DNA of 64,000 bases from Alphaproteobacteria bacterium. GTDB lineage: Bacteria; Pseudomonadota; Alphaproteobacteria; UBA9219. Below the pieces are notes generated by a model, which saw only the letters and a list, made by a program, of their open reading frames with translations, did not search any database and was not told where the DNA came from. Positions 1-8,978 of this stretch are shown in pieces; within the stretch, counting starts at the first letter, position 1, and the number at the start of each line of letters is the position of its first letter. The translations under genes and the position numbers were made by a program. The stretch is from the NCBI GenBank assembly GCA_026225415.1, contig JAMFSS010000009.1:62001-126000 (forward strand), read 5' to 3'.

Positions 1-1702
1 AGACATCAACCACATCGAAAACCTGGTGGAAATCTTCGGCCTTGTATTTATCGCCCAAAAATTCTTGTGCGGGACGCGCATACCACGCGTCTGCGCCATC
101 GACGTCAAACGCCTTGGCGATATTTTCCATCACTGTTTTGTCGCGCAAGAGTTCGCCGGTCGTTTTGTTAAGGAACAAGGCAATCGGCACGCCCCAGGCG
201 CGTTGGCGGCTGATGCACCAATCGGGGCGGCTTTCAATCATGCCGCGGATACGGTTTTCGCCGATGGCGGGCAACCATTTGGTTTCGGTGATCGCTTGCA
301 GCGCCGTTTCGCGCAAAGTTTTTTGGCTGTCTTTGATTTTCACATCCATCGCAATAAACCATTGCGGCGTGGTGCGGAAAATCAACGGCGCTTTGGAACG
401 CCATGAATGGGGATAGGAATGTTTGATGTTGCGTTTGGCCAGCATCGCATTTGCTTCCAGCAATGCCTTGATAACCACGCCGTTGGCCTCGCCCACTTTA
501 CCGTCGGGTTTATAAACGTACAAACCGACAAAACCTTTGACGTTGGGCAGATAACGGCCATCATCGCCGACGGTATCCGTGAATGCGATTTTATATTGTT
601 TGCCGAGATTGAAATCATCCTCGCCGTGACCCGGCGCGATATGCACAAAGCCGGTACCGGCATCGGTTGTGACAAATTCGCCGAAATACAGCGGCACATC
701 ATAATCGAAGGCGCCTTCGCTGCCTTCGCGGCCACGGAACGGATGTTGGCTGATAGTGCCGGCCAGATCAGCCGGCTTTAACACCGCCAGTTTCGTCGCG
801 CGGGCGATTTTTGAATCTGCCAAGAAAGTTTCATAGAGACTGTCAGCGATAACAAGCGTTTCGCCGATTTTCGCCAAACCGCCTTCGGCATTTTCTTCGA
901 CGCGCAAAATGGCATAATCAAAATCGCCATAAGCAATCGCGCGGTTCGCGGGAATGGTCCAAGGCGTGGTGGTCCAGATGGCAACGCTTGCGCCTTCCAA
1001 TTCTTTACGCGTGGTTTTCACAACCGGAAACTTCACCCACAAAGTCGTGGAGGTGTGATCCGCATATTCAATTTCCGCTTCGGCCAAGGCGGTTTTTTCG
1101 ACCACCGACCACATCACTGGCTTCACGCCCTTATACAACAATCCGTTTTCGACAAATTTATACATCTCGCGCAAAATGCGCGCTTCGGCCTTTGCCGTCA
1201 GCGTCATATAGGGATGATCCCAATCGCCGACCACGCCAAGGCGTTTGAACTCCCTGACCTGTTCTTCTTTCCAATGTTGGGCAAAGGCGCGGCATTCGGC
1301 GCGAAATTGCAAGACCGGCACTTCGTCCTTGTCCAAACCTTTGGCGCGATATTGTTCTTCGATCTTCCATTCGATCGGCAACCCGTGACAATCCCACCCC
1401 GGCACATAGGGCGCGTCGAAACCGCGCATTTGTTGGCCGCGATTGATGATGTCCTTCAAAATTTTGTTCAGCGCATGACCGATATGGATATTGCCGTTCG
1501 CATAAGGAGGGCCATCATGCAGAATGAACTGTTCGCGGCCTTTGGATTGGGTACGGAGTTGGCCGTGAAGGTCGATTTTTTCCCAATAAGACAACAGTTC
1601 GGGCTCTTTCTTGGGCAACCCGCCTTGCATCGGGAAATCCGTCTGCGGCAGGAACACGGTGTTTTTATAGTCTTTTTTGGCGTCGGCCTTGGTGTCGGTC
1701 AT
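1..1702 (-). CDS. ileS: Isoleucine--tRNA ligase (5' part; C-terminus outside the window)
   Basis: Charges tRNA-Ile with isoleucine in the cytoplasm and edits misactivated valine. The reading frame runs open from an ATG at 1700-1702 (minus strand) to the window edge, giving about 567 residues of a family that is usually about 930 long. The class I signature is clear: HDGPPYANG at residues 62-70 followed by HIGH at 73-76. Downstream come the CP1 editing-domain signature WTTTPWTIPANRAIA and, close to the edge, DAWYARPAQEFLG, which precedes the DVWFDSG region in homologues. The KMSKS loop and the anticodon-binding and zinc domains lie outside the window. The next gene on the left cannot be seen. 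Identification is certain; only the extent is limited by the window. Confidence 0.97.
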   Translation of the reverse strand, partial: MTDTKADAKKDYKNTVFLPQTDFPMQGGLPKKEPELLSYWEKIDLHGQLRTQSKGREQFILHDGPPYANGNIHIGHALNKILKDIINRGQQMRGFDAPYVPGWDCHGLPIEWKIEEQYRAKGLDKDEVPVLQFRAECRAFAQHWKEEQVREFKRLGVVGDWDHPYMTLTAKAEARILREMYKFVENGLLYKGVKPVMWSVVEKTALAEAEIEYADHTSTTLWVKFPVVKTTRKELEGASVAIWTTTPWTIPANRAIAYGDFDYAILRVEENAEGGLAKIGETLVIADSLYETFLADSKIARATKLAVLKPADLAGTISQHPFRGREGSEGAFDYDVPLYFGEFVTTDAGTGFVHIAPGHGEDDFNLGKQYKIAFTDTVGDDGRYLPNVKGFVGLYVYKPDGKVGEANGVVIKALLEANAMLAKRNIKHSYPHSWRSKAPLIFRTTPQWFIAMDVKIKDSQKTLRETALQAITETKWLPAIGENRIRGMIESRPDWCISRQRAWGVPIALFLNKTTGELLRDKTVMENIAKAFDVDGADAWYARPAQEFLGDKYKAEDFHQVFDVVDV

Positions 1703-1856
1703 TGCTATCCCTTTGTTTGACCGTAACAATATCACCGCTTGGCAGGGGGACAAAGCACGAAATGATTCTTTTTAAAATGCGCCCGGCCAGTCATTGCGCA
1801 ACTAAAAACACTGGCCTATAGTCAAAACATGTTGCAGCGCAATATTTGAGGAAAAA

Positions 1857-2972
1857 GTGCCCAGTGCACGAATGATACGCGGTTTTTTTGCCGCATCGGC
1901 TTTTTTATCCCCCAGCGTGGCTTGTGCCGCAACGGACGACCGCACTGCCCCCATCGTCACCGCGCAAAAGCCGTTCATTGCGCCCAAAAAACCCGATACC
2001 ACGGATGATGATGCGAATGCGGATTCATCGGCCATCAAATCACCGGATGATAAAGACGAAAATTCATCGCTGGATATCAGTGGCGATTTCAGCCTGAGCG
2101 TCGGCAATGATGTCGGCGGCAAACCGACTGGCACCGGCGTGCAGACTTCGGCATCCGTGGAAGTGACCAAAGCAACTGCGTCCGGCATGTTGGGGTTAAA
2201 CCTTGGCACCAATATTGTTTCCGTGAATGTGCCTAATCCGTTGGGTGCCGGCTCTAACGATCTTTATCAATACGGCACGACAAATCTGACGGTGATTGCT
2301 TTGAGCTACACGACGCCCAAGGGAAGCCTGACAGTCGGTGTTATGAATCCCCAATGGGGCCCGCCGAATATCAGCCTTGATGATTATATCGAAAATCCCA
2401 TTCTGCAACCCCTCAACGCCTTTGCATGGGTCAGCGTTGCCGGTATGCGGATCAGCCGCAAGATACAGGCAGACAATACCACCCTTACGGCCACCGTAAC
2501 GGCGGGCGATGAATTGGGTCGTGCCACGCAAGGGTTGACTTACATGGCGTCGATAGATGTTGAAAAGGGCAGTTGGGTTGCCAGCTTTGTGGATTATCAC
2601 CGCGCCCGCGACGCCGATAATGCCGCCGAACAATTGGCAAATTTTTATTTGAGCTACAATTACGCAACGGGCAGACAGAAAATTCAGATTACCGGCAATG
2701 GGGGTATCGACAAAAACCCCATCGATGACAAAGCCGGTGTTTACAGATACGCGGTTGCGTCCGTAACCGACACAATAAGCCTCAGCAAAATGTTTTCCAT
2801 CTATGGCGCGATTATGGGCGGTAGGCGAAGCCAGACGCCATCCATTGTGTATATCGAAAGCGGTTTCAGCTTTAGGCCATCGGACGATGATGACAAATCC
2901 ATCAAGCTGAGCGTCACGCGCGGATTTCCATCCAGCATGCGTTTATCGGTTGCAGCGCATTTACCGCTTTAA
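1857..2972 (+). CDS. Exported beta-rich protein, probable outer-membrane barrel, unknown function
   Basis: I do not recognise a specific family. The 371-residue product begins at a GTG preceded by GAGG five bases upstream; an ATG five codons later would also fit. Residues 1-24 look like a signal peptide (basic start, hydrophobic FFAASAFLSP, small residues before the likely cut after ACA). A low-complexity Asp/Ser/Lys stretch (residues 40-70) is followed by about 300 residues of alternating polar/hydrophobic strands rich in Gly, Ser, Thr and Tyr, without cysteines after the signal, and the protein ends in a hydrophobic LPL. That pattern suggests an outer-membrane beta-barrel, which is inference. 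Its stop codon interlocks with that of ribF (shared TTAA at 2969-2972). Confidence 0.75.
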   Translation: MPSARMIRGFFAASAFLSPSVACAATDDRTAPIVTAQKPFIAPKKPDTTDDDANADSSAIKSPDDKDENSSLDISGDFSLSVGNDVGGKPTGTGVQTSASVEVTKATASGMLGLNLGTNIVSVNVPNPLGAGSNDLYQYGTTNLTVIALSYTTPKGSLTVGVMNPQWGPPNISLDDYIENPILQPLNAFAWVSVAGMRISRKIQADNTTLTATVTAGDELGRATQGLTYMASIDVEKGSWVASFVDYHRARDADNAAEQLANFYLSYNYATGRQKIQITGNGGIDKNPIDDKAGVYRYAVASVTDTISLSKMFSIYGAIMGGRRSQTPSIVYIESGFSFRPSDDDDKSIKLSVTRGFPSSMRLSVAAHLPL

Positions 2973-3883
2973 AGTTTTTTCGCGGCCAGAATATCTTGCG
3001 CGATTTGCGCCTTGAGCGCATCGAGGCTGTCGAATCTCTGTTCAGGGCGAAGGAAATGGAGCAGCGAGAATTCCCATTCCTGCCCATAAATCTCTTCGTT
3101 GAAATCGAACAGATGCGCTTCGAGGTTTTCAGTCTTGCCATCGACAGTAGGACGCACACCGACATTGGCAACGCCGCGCCAGGTTTTGCTTTCCCCTACT
3201 TTGTTGGCCTGCACAGTATAAACACCGAATTTGGGGCGCAGATAATCACCCAGTTGGATATTGGCCGTGGGCACGCCAAGAATGCGGCCCCGTTGTGCAC
3301 CTTTGATAACAACACCCGTCATCGACCAGCCGCGCCCCAGAATATGGGCGGCCTTTTCCACTTCACCGTGTGTCAGAAGCTCGCGAATGCGTGATGAGGA
3401 ATAAGCCATACCATCGCCCGACAACGCGATTTCCTGTACGCCGATTTTGTGCGGTTGTGCCCACGCCGCCAGTTTCTGCATCTCGCCGATCCGGTTATGG
3501 CCGAAGGTGAAATCTTGCCCCGCGATGAGAAATGCCGCGCCCAGTTTTTCATGCAAAATCTTTTCGACAAAATCCGGCGCGGTTATTTGCGCGAAGGCGG
3601 ATGTGAAGGGGCAAACGACCACATCATCGATGCCGCATTTTTTTATCAATCTTTCCTTGATAGCCGAGGGCGTTAAACGGAAAGGTGCCGCCTGTGGCTG
3701 AAACAAATCGCGCGGATGCGGTTCGAACGTCAACACATAGGCGGGCACGCCCATCATGCGCGCTTGCGCAACAGCAGCGGTTAGCAACAACCGATGGCCG
3801 CGATGCACGCCATCAAAATTACCGAGCGCGAAAACAGCGCCCCGTTTGTGGTTTTGGCCGGTGTAGGAGTCGAGCAGAATCAT
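2969..3883 (-). CDS. ribF: Bifunctional riboflavin kinase / FMN adenylyltransferase
   Basis: Makes FMN from riboflavin and then FAD from FMN. The 304-residue length is normal. The N-terminal nucleotidyltransferase half carries GNFDGVHRGH (residues 21-30), FEPHP (53-57) and YSSSRIRELL near 161-170. The C-terminal kinase half carries GRILGVPTANIQ (199-210), with the PTAN motif that binds phosphate and magnesium, then FGVYTV and GVANVGVRPTV. In many proteobacteria ribF lies beside ileS and lspA; here it is near ileS but separated by an unrelated convergent gene. Start ATG at 3883. Its last codons overlap the convergent upstream gene by 4 bp. Confidence 0.97.
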   Translation of the reverse strand: MILLDSYTGQNHKRGAVFALGNFDGVHRGHRLLLTAAVAQARMMGVPAYVLTFEPHPRDLFQPQAAPFRLTPSAIKERLIKKCGIDDVVVCPFTSAFAQITAPDFVEKILHEKLGAAFLIAGQDFTFGHNRIGEMQKLAAWAQPHKIGVQEIALSGDGMAYSSSRIRELLTHGEVEKAAHILGRGWSMTGVVIKGAQRGRILGVPTANIQLGDYLRPKFGVYTVQANKVGESKTWRGVANVGVRPTVDGKTENLEAHLFDFNEEIYGQEWEFSLLHFLRPEQRFDSLDALKAQIAQDILAAKKL

Positions 3884-3955
3884 GTGAGATATGTAAAGAG
3901 TATTTGGGCTGCATCTGATATAATCCCTCTCTATTCACTTATGCAACAGGCTCCC

Positions 3956-4885
3956 ATGTCTTTTACCCTTGCGCCCCATGATTTTTACACGCTGCCGGAT
4001 GGTGGGCGTATGCGTTATGCGCGCATAGACCCTGCGGGCGAGCCCAAGGGGACGGTTTTGATTGTTCCCGGGCGTCGCGAATTTATCGAAAAGAAAATCG
4101 CCGAAACGGGGCCTGATTTACTGGGTTTGGGCTATCGGCTGCTTATCGTCGAACCGCGCGGCCAAGGGCTGTCGTCGCGGTTTCTGGGCGGCGATTTATT
4201 CCAACGCGACCATATTGATGATTTTTCCACACATCTGGAAGATCTGCGGGCGTTCTATCGGGATGTTGCGCAACCTTCCACCGTGGGCGATCTGGTCGTT
4301 CACGGCCATTCGATGGGCGGACATTTGTTGCTGCGCTGGTTGGCCGAAGATAAACCCGCCGTGACGGGCGCCTTTGTCACCGCGCCGATGCTGGCTTTGG
4401 CAGGAATGGCGGCGCATTTGATCGCCTATGGTATGAGTTATGCCAGCGTGCGTTTGTTAAAACATGAAACGCATTACGCGCCGCATCAGCATGATTATGG
4501 CGGCGATGATTGCGTGTTTGAGAAAAATCCCCTGACACAGGATGCGGAGCGTTTTAAAATTATCGAAAATTATTTCACCGCGCATAAAGATTTGACAGTC
4601 GGCGGCGTGACATGGGGTTGGTTGTTGGCCGCTTTGCGGTCGATGCAACAAACACATGGATCGCATTATCTGTCTAATGTCGCAGTACCGGTTTTGGCAT
4701 TGGTGGGCGACAAAGACCAGGTGACACCGGCCAATGAAATCGGTACTTACCTCAACTTTATCCCGCGCGTGCGCACGCATGTCATTCCGGATGCGCGGCA
4801 TGATTTGTTGAATGAGGTCGAATCTGTGCGGCAGGAATGTTGGGGCTATATCGGCAAATTTCTGACCGACACTATTACGGGTTAA
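3956..4885 (+). CDS. Alpha/beta hydrolase, monoacylglycerol lipase / lysophospholipase type
   Basis: Serine hydrolase of the PldB/COG2267 group, expected to cleave acyl esters of glycerol or lysophospholipids; the substrate cannot be told from sequence. From the ATG at 3956 the protein has 309 residues. The nucleophile elbow is GHSMG (Ser119), the acidic residue probably lies in LVGDKDQVTP, and the catalytic His in PDARHDLLNE near the C-terminus. An in-frame ATG at 3941 is possible, but 3956 has ACAGG at a better distance, and a TATAAT hexamer at 3919-3924 would place a transcript start just before both. No signal peptide is seen, so a cytoplasmic enzyme is likely. Its 3' end overlaps the convergent transpeptidase gene by 11 bp. 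Confidence 0.88.
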   Translation: MSFTLAPHDFYTLPDGGRMRYARIDPAGEPKGTVLIVPGRREFIEKKIAETGPDLLGLGYRLLIVEPRGQGLSSRFLGGDLFQRDHIDDFSTHLEDLRAFYRDVAQPSTVGDLVVHGHSMGGHLLLRWLAEDKPAVTGAFVTAPMLALAGMAAHLIAYGMSYASVRLLKHETHYAPHQHDYGGDDCVFEKNPLTQDAERFKIIENYFTAHKDLTVGGVTWGWLLAALRSMQQTHGSHYLSNVAVPVLALVGDKDQVTPANEIGTYLNFIPRVRTHVIPDARHDLLNEVESVRQECWGYIGKFLTDTITG

Positions 4886-5381
4886 GAATGTGCACCGCGG
4901 AGTCCTTTGTCGCTTCACGGATGACCGTCAGTAAATTTTCTAGTGACAAAGTCACACATCCGGCGGATGGCGCAAAATCATCGGGCGCAAGATGCAGGAA
5001 AATCGCGCTGCCTTTCCCCGCAATCACCGGCGCGTCATTATACCCCAGCATAAAAACGATGTCGTATCGATGATCGTCACGCCATAATTTTTCATTTAAT
5101 GTGGCGTAGGGTAATTTTACATGTTCATTATAATGCGGATCCTCCGAAATATCACACCACGCATCATCTTGTTGTATGGGATTCATATCCAAGGCGACAT
5201 CAGGACGCGGCATGCGGTCGGCGCGGAAAAAACCCTGACGCAACGGCCAACGCCCCGCGGGCGTGTATCCATCGCCTTCGCGTTTATCGGCTGCGCTTAT
5301 AATGCCCTTGCGACCGACAGCACAGCGAAATTCTTTATCGCCCCATAAGGCCAGATTTGGCGTTTTAACAATTAAATCCAT
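4875..5381 (-). CDS. L,D-transpeptidase (YkuD domain) family protein
   Basis: A 168-residue protein consisting almost only of a YkuD-type catalytic domain of the COG3786 branch, which remodels peptidoglycan by forming or exchanging 3-3 cross-links. The catalytic signature is visible as HLAPDDFAPSAGCVTLS, with His130 and the nucleophile Cys142, in place of the usual HG-x14-S(H/R)GC. The early DGYTPAGRWPLR segment is also typical of this branch. No signal peptide is evident from the ATG at 5381; a GTG at 5423 would add 14 residues without creating one, so export is unresolved. Confidence in the fold is high; whether it acts on the host wall or on another substrate is not known. Confidence 0.85.
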   Translation of the reverse strand: MDLIVKTPNLALWGDKEFRCAVGRKGIISAADKREGDGYTPAGRWPLRQGFFRADRMPRPDVALDMNPIQQDDAWCDISEDPHYNEHVKLPYATLNEKLWRDDHRYDIVFMLGYNDAPVIAGKGSAIFLHLAPDDFAPSAGCVTLSLENLLTVIREATKDSAVHILNP

Positions 5382-5460
5382 GTATTTGCCCGTATTGATC
5401 TTAAGCAGATTGAAAATCGACACCAGAAGAGAGTATCATAATGCAGCAAAGGTGAACATC

Positions 5461-6378
5461 ATGATCTATACGCAGTCAGACCTGTTAAAACTTCTTCACG
5501 ATACACGCGCCGTATCGATCTGGAACCGCGACAAGGGTCCCGTCTTTTGGTATGCCGCCAATGTGCCCGGCCCGTTTTATGTGAACACCGAGATGGTGAT
5601 TGGCGCATCCATCGCCGAAAAAATGTTGCGCGAGATTACCGCGATTGTCGCCGGCACCATCGATACACAGGCACGATCCTTGCAATTGCATCATTTGATT
5701 ATGGATGCATATAAAACGAATCCAGCCTGGCAGAAACTTATCGCGACAATGCTGGATCGCGCCCGCGCGGAATGGACGACGCATGATTTTACGATGATAT
5801 CGGGCGGCGAGCGGCGCGACTGGTTATTCTCCATCCCCTTTGCGCATGCCGCCGACATGCCGCATTTGTATTTGTTTAAAAACAAAACCCATTATTGCGG
5901 CCAGCATGTCAAAAAGGGTGAAAAAGTTTTGCATGTTTCCGACCTTATCAACAATGCCGCCAGCTTCTTTGATTTATGGCAACCGGCTTTGAATGATTTG
6001 GGTTTGGGGTGCAGCGGGAATTTGTGCGTCAATCTGCGCGGTGAAAACGGGTTAAAACGTTTGAATGAAGCCAAGCAGAAAACAGTGGCACTGGTGACGA
6101 TAGACCGCGAATTTTTTCGCCTGTTGCATGCGGATGATCTTATCGACCGCGCCACGTTTGAAGAAATCGCTGTTTTCTTTGGGTCGGCACAGGATTGGGC
6201 AGCGCTTTATTTAATAGGCAATCCGCAACTTTTCGCCATCGACACATGCGATGCCAAATCATTCGAACGGTTGCGGTTTTTTATCAGCCACGACCCGTGG
6301 CATTTGCGCCCCAAGCATGAAGTGTTTTTCACGGCGATGTCGGACGCGATTAAAATGCGCGCCAGCAAAGCAGCTTAA
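5461..6378 (+). CDS. Phosphoribosyltransferase-like protein (orotate PRTase-related fold)
   Basis: Unassigned 305-residue protein. The segment GPVFWYAANVPGPFYVNT near the N-terminus resembles the start of orotate phosphoribosyltransferase-like proteins, and KGEKVLHVSDLINNAASF (about residues 155-175) has the layout of the PRPP-binding loop, VLVVDDVxTTGxS, but lacks its paired acidic residues. The C-terminal third has no similarity I can name. I therefore infer a PRTase-like fold with an altered PRPP motif, perhaps a non-canonical or regulatory member. The start at ATG 5461 has AAAGGTG upstream; an open frame extends further left but would overlap the divergent transpeptidase gene. It is followed by another unknown gene in the same direction with its own promoter. 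Confidence 0.6.
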   Translation: MIYTQSDLLKLLHDTRAVSIWNRDKGPVFWYAANVPGPFYVNTEMVIGASIAEKMLREITAIVAGTIDTQARSLQLHHLIMDAYKTNPAWQKLIATMLDRARAEWTTHDFTMISGGERRDWLFSIPFAHAADMPHLYLFKNKTHYCGQHVKKGEKVLHVSDLINNAASFFDLWQPALNDLGLGCSGNLCVNLRGENGLKRLNEAKQKTVALVTIDREFFRLLHADDLIDRATFEEIAVFFGSAQDWAALYLIGNPQLFAIDTCDAKSFERLRFFISHDPWHLRPKHEVFFTAMSDAIKMRASKAA

Positions 6379-6401
6379 ACGCCGTTAACCATACAATTTT
6401 C

Positions 6402-6431
6402 TTGCCTATCGACTGGGGCAGTCTTTATTAT
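6402..6431 (+). promoter_or_regulatory. Predicted sigma-70 promoter
   Basis: TTGCCT (6402-6407) and TATTAT (6426-6431) are separated by 18 bases, a good housekeeping promoter. It lies in the 80-bp gap before the 553-residue unknown gene at 6459. A TTAACCAT motif sits just upstream at 6385-6392. Prediction from sequence only. Confidence 0.5.
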
Positions 6432-6458
6432 TTATTCGAATAATAAGAAGGATTTTTT

Positions 6459-8120
6459 ATGACCGATGCCCGCGCTTTAAATAATATTTTGCATTTATTA
6501 TCCCCTCTTGATGATGCGCATATTCATGTTGATGTGCGTGAAGATTATGTGATGGAAACATCCATTGGATGCTTCAAATTGGCTTATTCCCCTGCCACCC
6601 ATTGCATGGCGTTGTTTTATGCGCGGCATCCCGATGATCTGGCTGCCTGTGACGATGAAACGGGTGCGCATGGCATTGCGCACAAAGATCACCTGACCCT
6701 TGTTAAAATGTTTCCGGTCAACCACGATATCCATGCCAAATGGAACAGCCAGGACAAGCGCCAACAATTCGAACTAAGCTGGGTCAGACGCGATCTGGCG
6801 GCGATGGCGCATGACATGCCGCGCATCCTGTTCCGCGAAGCCAATTTGCACCGCATCGACGAACGCACGCAAAGCTCCGTGTTCGTTGCCTATAAACAAA
6901 AACCATCAACCCTTGTGGATGGCGAATATAGTTTTGATATTGTCACAAAGACGGATGACAATTTCCGCTTAACCGGGATCGAATCCCCTCATGCCTCCGC
7001 TTCCTCATCGCCGGAAATTCGTCGAAGCTTATGGCTGAAGCTTTTCCGCGCGGCGGGCGCTTTCCTAAGCCGCCGCCATCATATCAACAGCTTCCCTCTT
7101 CAAAGCCACGATCCTATTACAGAAGAAAACCATACCTCGTTTAAAAAAGAAACTTTGGCGGATGTCACCGCAGCCGATCACGCCGTAAGATTACAACAAA
7201 TATGGGATGGGGTTGACCCTGTGCATTGGCGTGAGTCCAAGCTTTTGCCCGTTTACCGCGCAGGCAATGCCGTCCGTAAGAAGCTTGCGGATATTGGCGA
7301 AATGACCCGCAAAGACCCGGAAGAATTTTTGCGCCATATGGGGACGCAGGCAACGCATCTTTTTATTGATGGTTTCGCTTCGGTTCTTCTTTCGACCTTT
7401 ATCGATAAGGTCGGTGATTTCGGCGAAAAAGAAAAACGCGGCCAGGTTCCGGCAGAGTGGCACAAAATTGTCAGCAAAGGTTCGCGGCGATTGGTAACGA
7501 TTGATTCCGCCTTGCATAGAAATTTTATTCATCCCGACCCCAATCATTTCGGCGATTTGCGGTGGGTGAATCCGGATGAGCATCTGTGTAATTTCACAAC
7601 GGAAAACCACACTCTTTTGCCGATTGACCCGGCGCGTACCGCTAGCAATTGGACAAAGAGTCTTTTTACATCGCCTTATGCCAGTGCGTTTGATTATCAC
7701 GGCGAAGGTTATGTGGTTTTATCGCCTGCAGATTCCAGCAAGGTCAAAATCATGGCGATGCAAACATCGCATGGCGTAATGGCTTATTACGTGCCGGAGA
7801 CATTGACCTTGTATGCTTATTACAACCAACCAGATTATGAAACGCCCGATAGAAAATTGCCCGCCGATGCTGGCGATTATTTGCGAGCGGGTACGGTCTT
7901 GCGGTTCGATTTGAAAGACCGAAAATCTTTGATGACGCCAATGCCCTTCGAAGATTTCCAAAGCGAAATGCGCCGCGGTGCCCATGCGCCCGATCTTGTG
8001 TTGCCATCGGCCGATGCGCCAAAAAAGGATGTGATGAATGTGTTGAATATTCAGCCCGCGTTTCCGCTGCCAAACAAGGATGCGGCAGTGACGGTCAAGG
8101 ATGGCCCCAAGGCAGCGTAG
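6459..8120 (+). CDS. Hypothetical protein, 553 residues
   Basis: No family recognised. ATG at 6459 with AGAAGGA eight bases upstream. No signal peptide or membrane segment is apparent, so it is probably cytoplasmic. The N-terminal 170 residues (rich in His and Asp, with DDAHIHVDV) and the C-terminal 180 residues look globular. Between residues 180 and 240 is a Ser/Arg/His-rich linker that includes SPHASASSSP. The tail after residue 510 is Ala/Pro/Lys-rich and probably disordered. It has its own promoter and stops three bases before the stop of the convergent dioxygenase gene. It follows the PRTase-like gene in the same direction, but the spacing of 80 bp with a promoter argues against a tight operon. 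Confidence 0.7.
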   Translation: MTDARALNNILHLLSPLDDAHIHVDVREDYVMETSIGCFKLAYSPATHCMALFYARHPDDLAACDDETGAHGIAHKDHLTLVKMFPVNHDIHAKWNSQDKRQQFELSWVRRDLAAMAHDMPRILFREANLHRIDERTQSSVFVAYKQKPSTLVDGEYSFDIVTKTDDNFRLTGIESPHASASSSPEIRRSLWLKLFRAAGAFLSRRHHINSFPLQSHDPITEENHTSFKKETLADVTAADHAVRLQQIWDGVDPVHWRESKLLPVYRAGNAVRKKLADIGEMTRKDPEEFLRHMGTQATHLFIDGFASVLLSTFIDKVGDFGEKEKRGQVPAEWHKIVSKGSRRLVTIDSALHRNFIHPDPNHFGDLRWVNPDEHLCNFTTENHTLLPIDPARTASNWTKSLFTSPYASAFDYHGEGYVVLSPADSSKVKIMAMQTSHGVMAYYVPETLTLYAYYNQPDYETPDRKLPADAGDYLRAGTVLRFDLKDRKSLMTPMPFEDFQSEMRRGAHAPDLVLPSADAPKKDVMNVLNIQPAFPLPNKDAAVTVKDGPKAA

Positions 8121-8123
8121 TCA

Positions 8124-8831
8124 TTACTTATTTTTTGCCGTTACCACCAGCACATCGCGATAGGCTGGCTGGGAAATGTCGAGCGGCGTGACTGCCGTGA
8201 CGCCATGATAAACGCGATTATCATCGACCAAGGCGGCATCCATCGCCCCTGTCAGCGTAAAACTGCCGATCTCGTTACGGTTTAAATCATGAATGCTTGT
8301 CATGCCACTTTGGATGTTCTGGCGGCGGATCATCAACACCAAAACATAATCGCGCCCATCGCGATGCATGCCTTCGGGTGTTGGCTGGCCTTGTTCGCCC
8401 GCATGGGCTTCAATGCGAAACTGATGCGTTTCGATATGCCAGTTTTTGGCCGATGGATTAAACTGGCTAAACGCGTCATGACAAAAACGTAAGATTTTTT
8501 GCATGCTGTCGCTATCGCCGATAGTGTCGCGCATCGGTTCGAACCAACGTTCAATACCGCCATTGACCGGATTGTAATCAAGGCTTTGGTAATGCGGTTG
8601 ATGCGGCTGGCGGGTGATGGCCTCATTTTTCGCCTGATAAACGGCATAACGTCTTTTGCGGTAACGGCCTTGGTCGGCCATATAGGTATCGGTTTTCAGA
8701 TCGTTCCAGCTGTCGGCAAAAACATCCCAATCAGCTGGCGACACAGATAGCAATTGGCGCATGTCACCGGATGGCACAAAGGCAAAGCCGTTTTGCAGGA
8801 ATGTTTGTGTGATGTTTTCGGGAAGAGGCAT
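8124..8831 (-). CDS. 2-oxoglutarate/Fe(II)-dependent dioxygenase, 2OG-Fe_Oxy_2 (amino-acid hydroxylase) family
   Basis: Predicted non-heme iron oxygenase of the PF10014 group, whose characterised members hydroxylate free amino acids such as L-isoleucine. From the ATG at 8831 it has 235 residues, the normal size. The iron ligands are visible: His156 and Asp158 in PTPEGMHRDGRDYV, and His209 in NRVYHGVT; Arg225 in PAYRDVLVV is placed to bind 2-oxoglutarate. The family is scattered and its substrates vary, so I assign the enzyme class but not the substrate. It lies between an unknown convergent gene and tRNA-Lys on the same strand, with no biosynthetic partner nearby. Confidence 0.85.
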   Translation of the reverse strand: MPLPENITQTFLQNGFAFVPSGDMRQLLSVSPADWDVFADSWNDLKTDTYMADQGRYRKRRYAVYQAKNEAITRQPHQPHYQSLDYNPVNGGIERWFEPMRDTIGDSDSMQKILRFCHDAFSQFNPSAKNWHIETHQFRIEAHAGEQGQPTPEGMHRDGRDYVLVLMIRRQNIQSGMTSIHDLNRNEIGSFTLTGAMDAALVDDNRVYHGVTAVTPLDISQPAYRDVLVVTAKNK

Positions 8832-8850
8832 AATTTTATTTCTAACAGCC

Positions 8851-8872
8851 CGCCTTCGCAAAAGCTACGGCG
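8851..8872. repeat. 22-nt imperfect palindrome, copy 1 of a dispersed hairpin element
   Basis: Imperfect palindrome with CGCC at one end and GGCG at the other around an AAAA centre. It matches 16 of 22 positions of the element at 49639-49660. Four of the six differences form two compensating stem pairs (positions 2/21 and 6/17); the other two lie in the loop. It lies between the dioxygenase start and the hairpin following tRNA-Lys. Confidence 0.5.
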
Positions 8873-8876
8873 CGGC

Positions 8877-8903
8877 ACTTTCAAACGCTTCGCGTTTGAA
8901 AGT
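8877..8903 (-). terminator. Hairpin immediately 3' of tRNA-Lys
   Basis: Perfect 12-bp inverted repeat (ACTTTCAAACGC with a 3-nt loop) that touches the last base of the tRNA CCA end. Position suggests a terminator or 3' processing signal for the tRNA transcript. There is no T-run after it on the minus strand, so intrinsic termination is not certain. Confidence 0.5.
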
Positions 8904-8978
8904 GGTGGGCGATCGGAGGCTCGAACTCCGGACCATGTGATTAAGAGTCACGTGCTCTACCAACTGAGCTAATCGCCC
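8903..8978 (-). tRNA. tRNA-Lys (anticodon CUU)
   Basis: Read on the minus strand it folds as a complete cloverleaf of 76 nt: a seven-pair acceptor stem starting GGGCGAT and closing ATCGCCC, D arm GCTC-AGTTGGTA-GAGC, anticodon loop CTCTTAA giving anticodon CTT, and T arm CGGAG-TTCGAGC-CTCCG. Discriminator A is followed by an encoded CCA. The outermost anticodon-stem pair (C-A) is a mismatch; the other four pairs are intact. It reads AAG (and AAA by other isoacceptors elsewhere). A strong hairpin follows directly. Confidence 0.97.

Noticed and set aside
1055-1720. A 221-codon plus-strand open frame
   Set aside because: It is antisense to ileS, whose motifs are unmistakable; no domain or ribosome site supports it.
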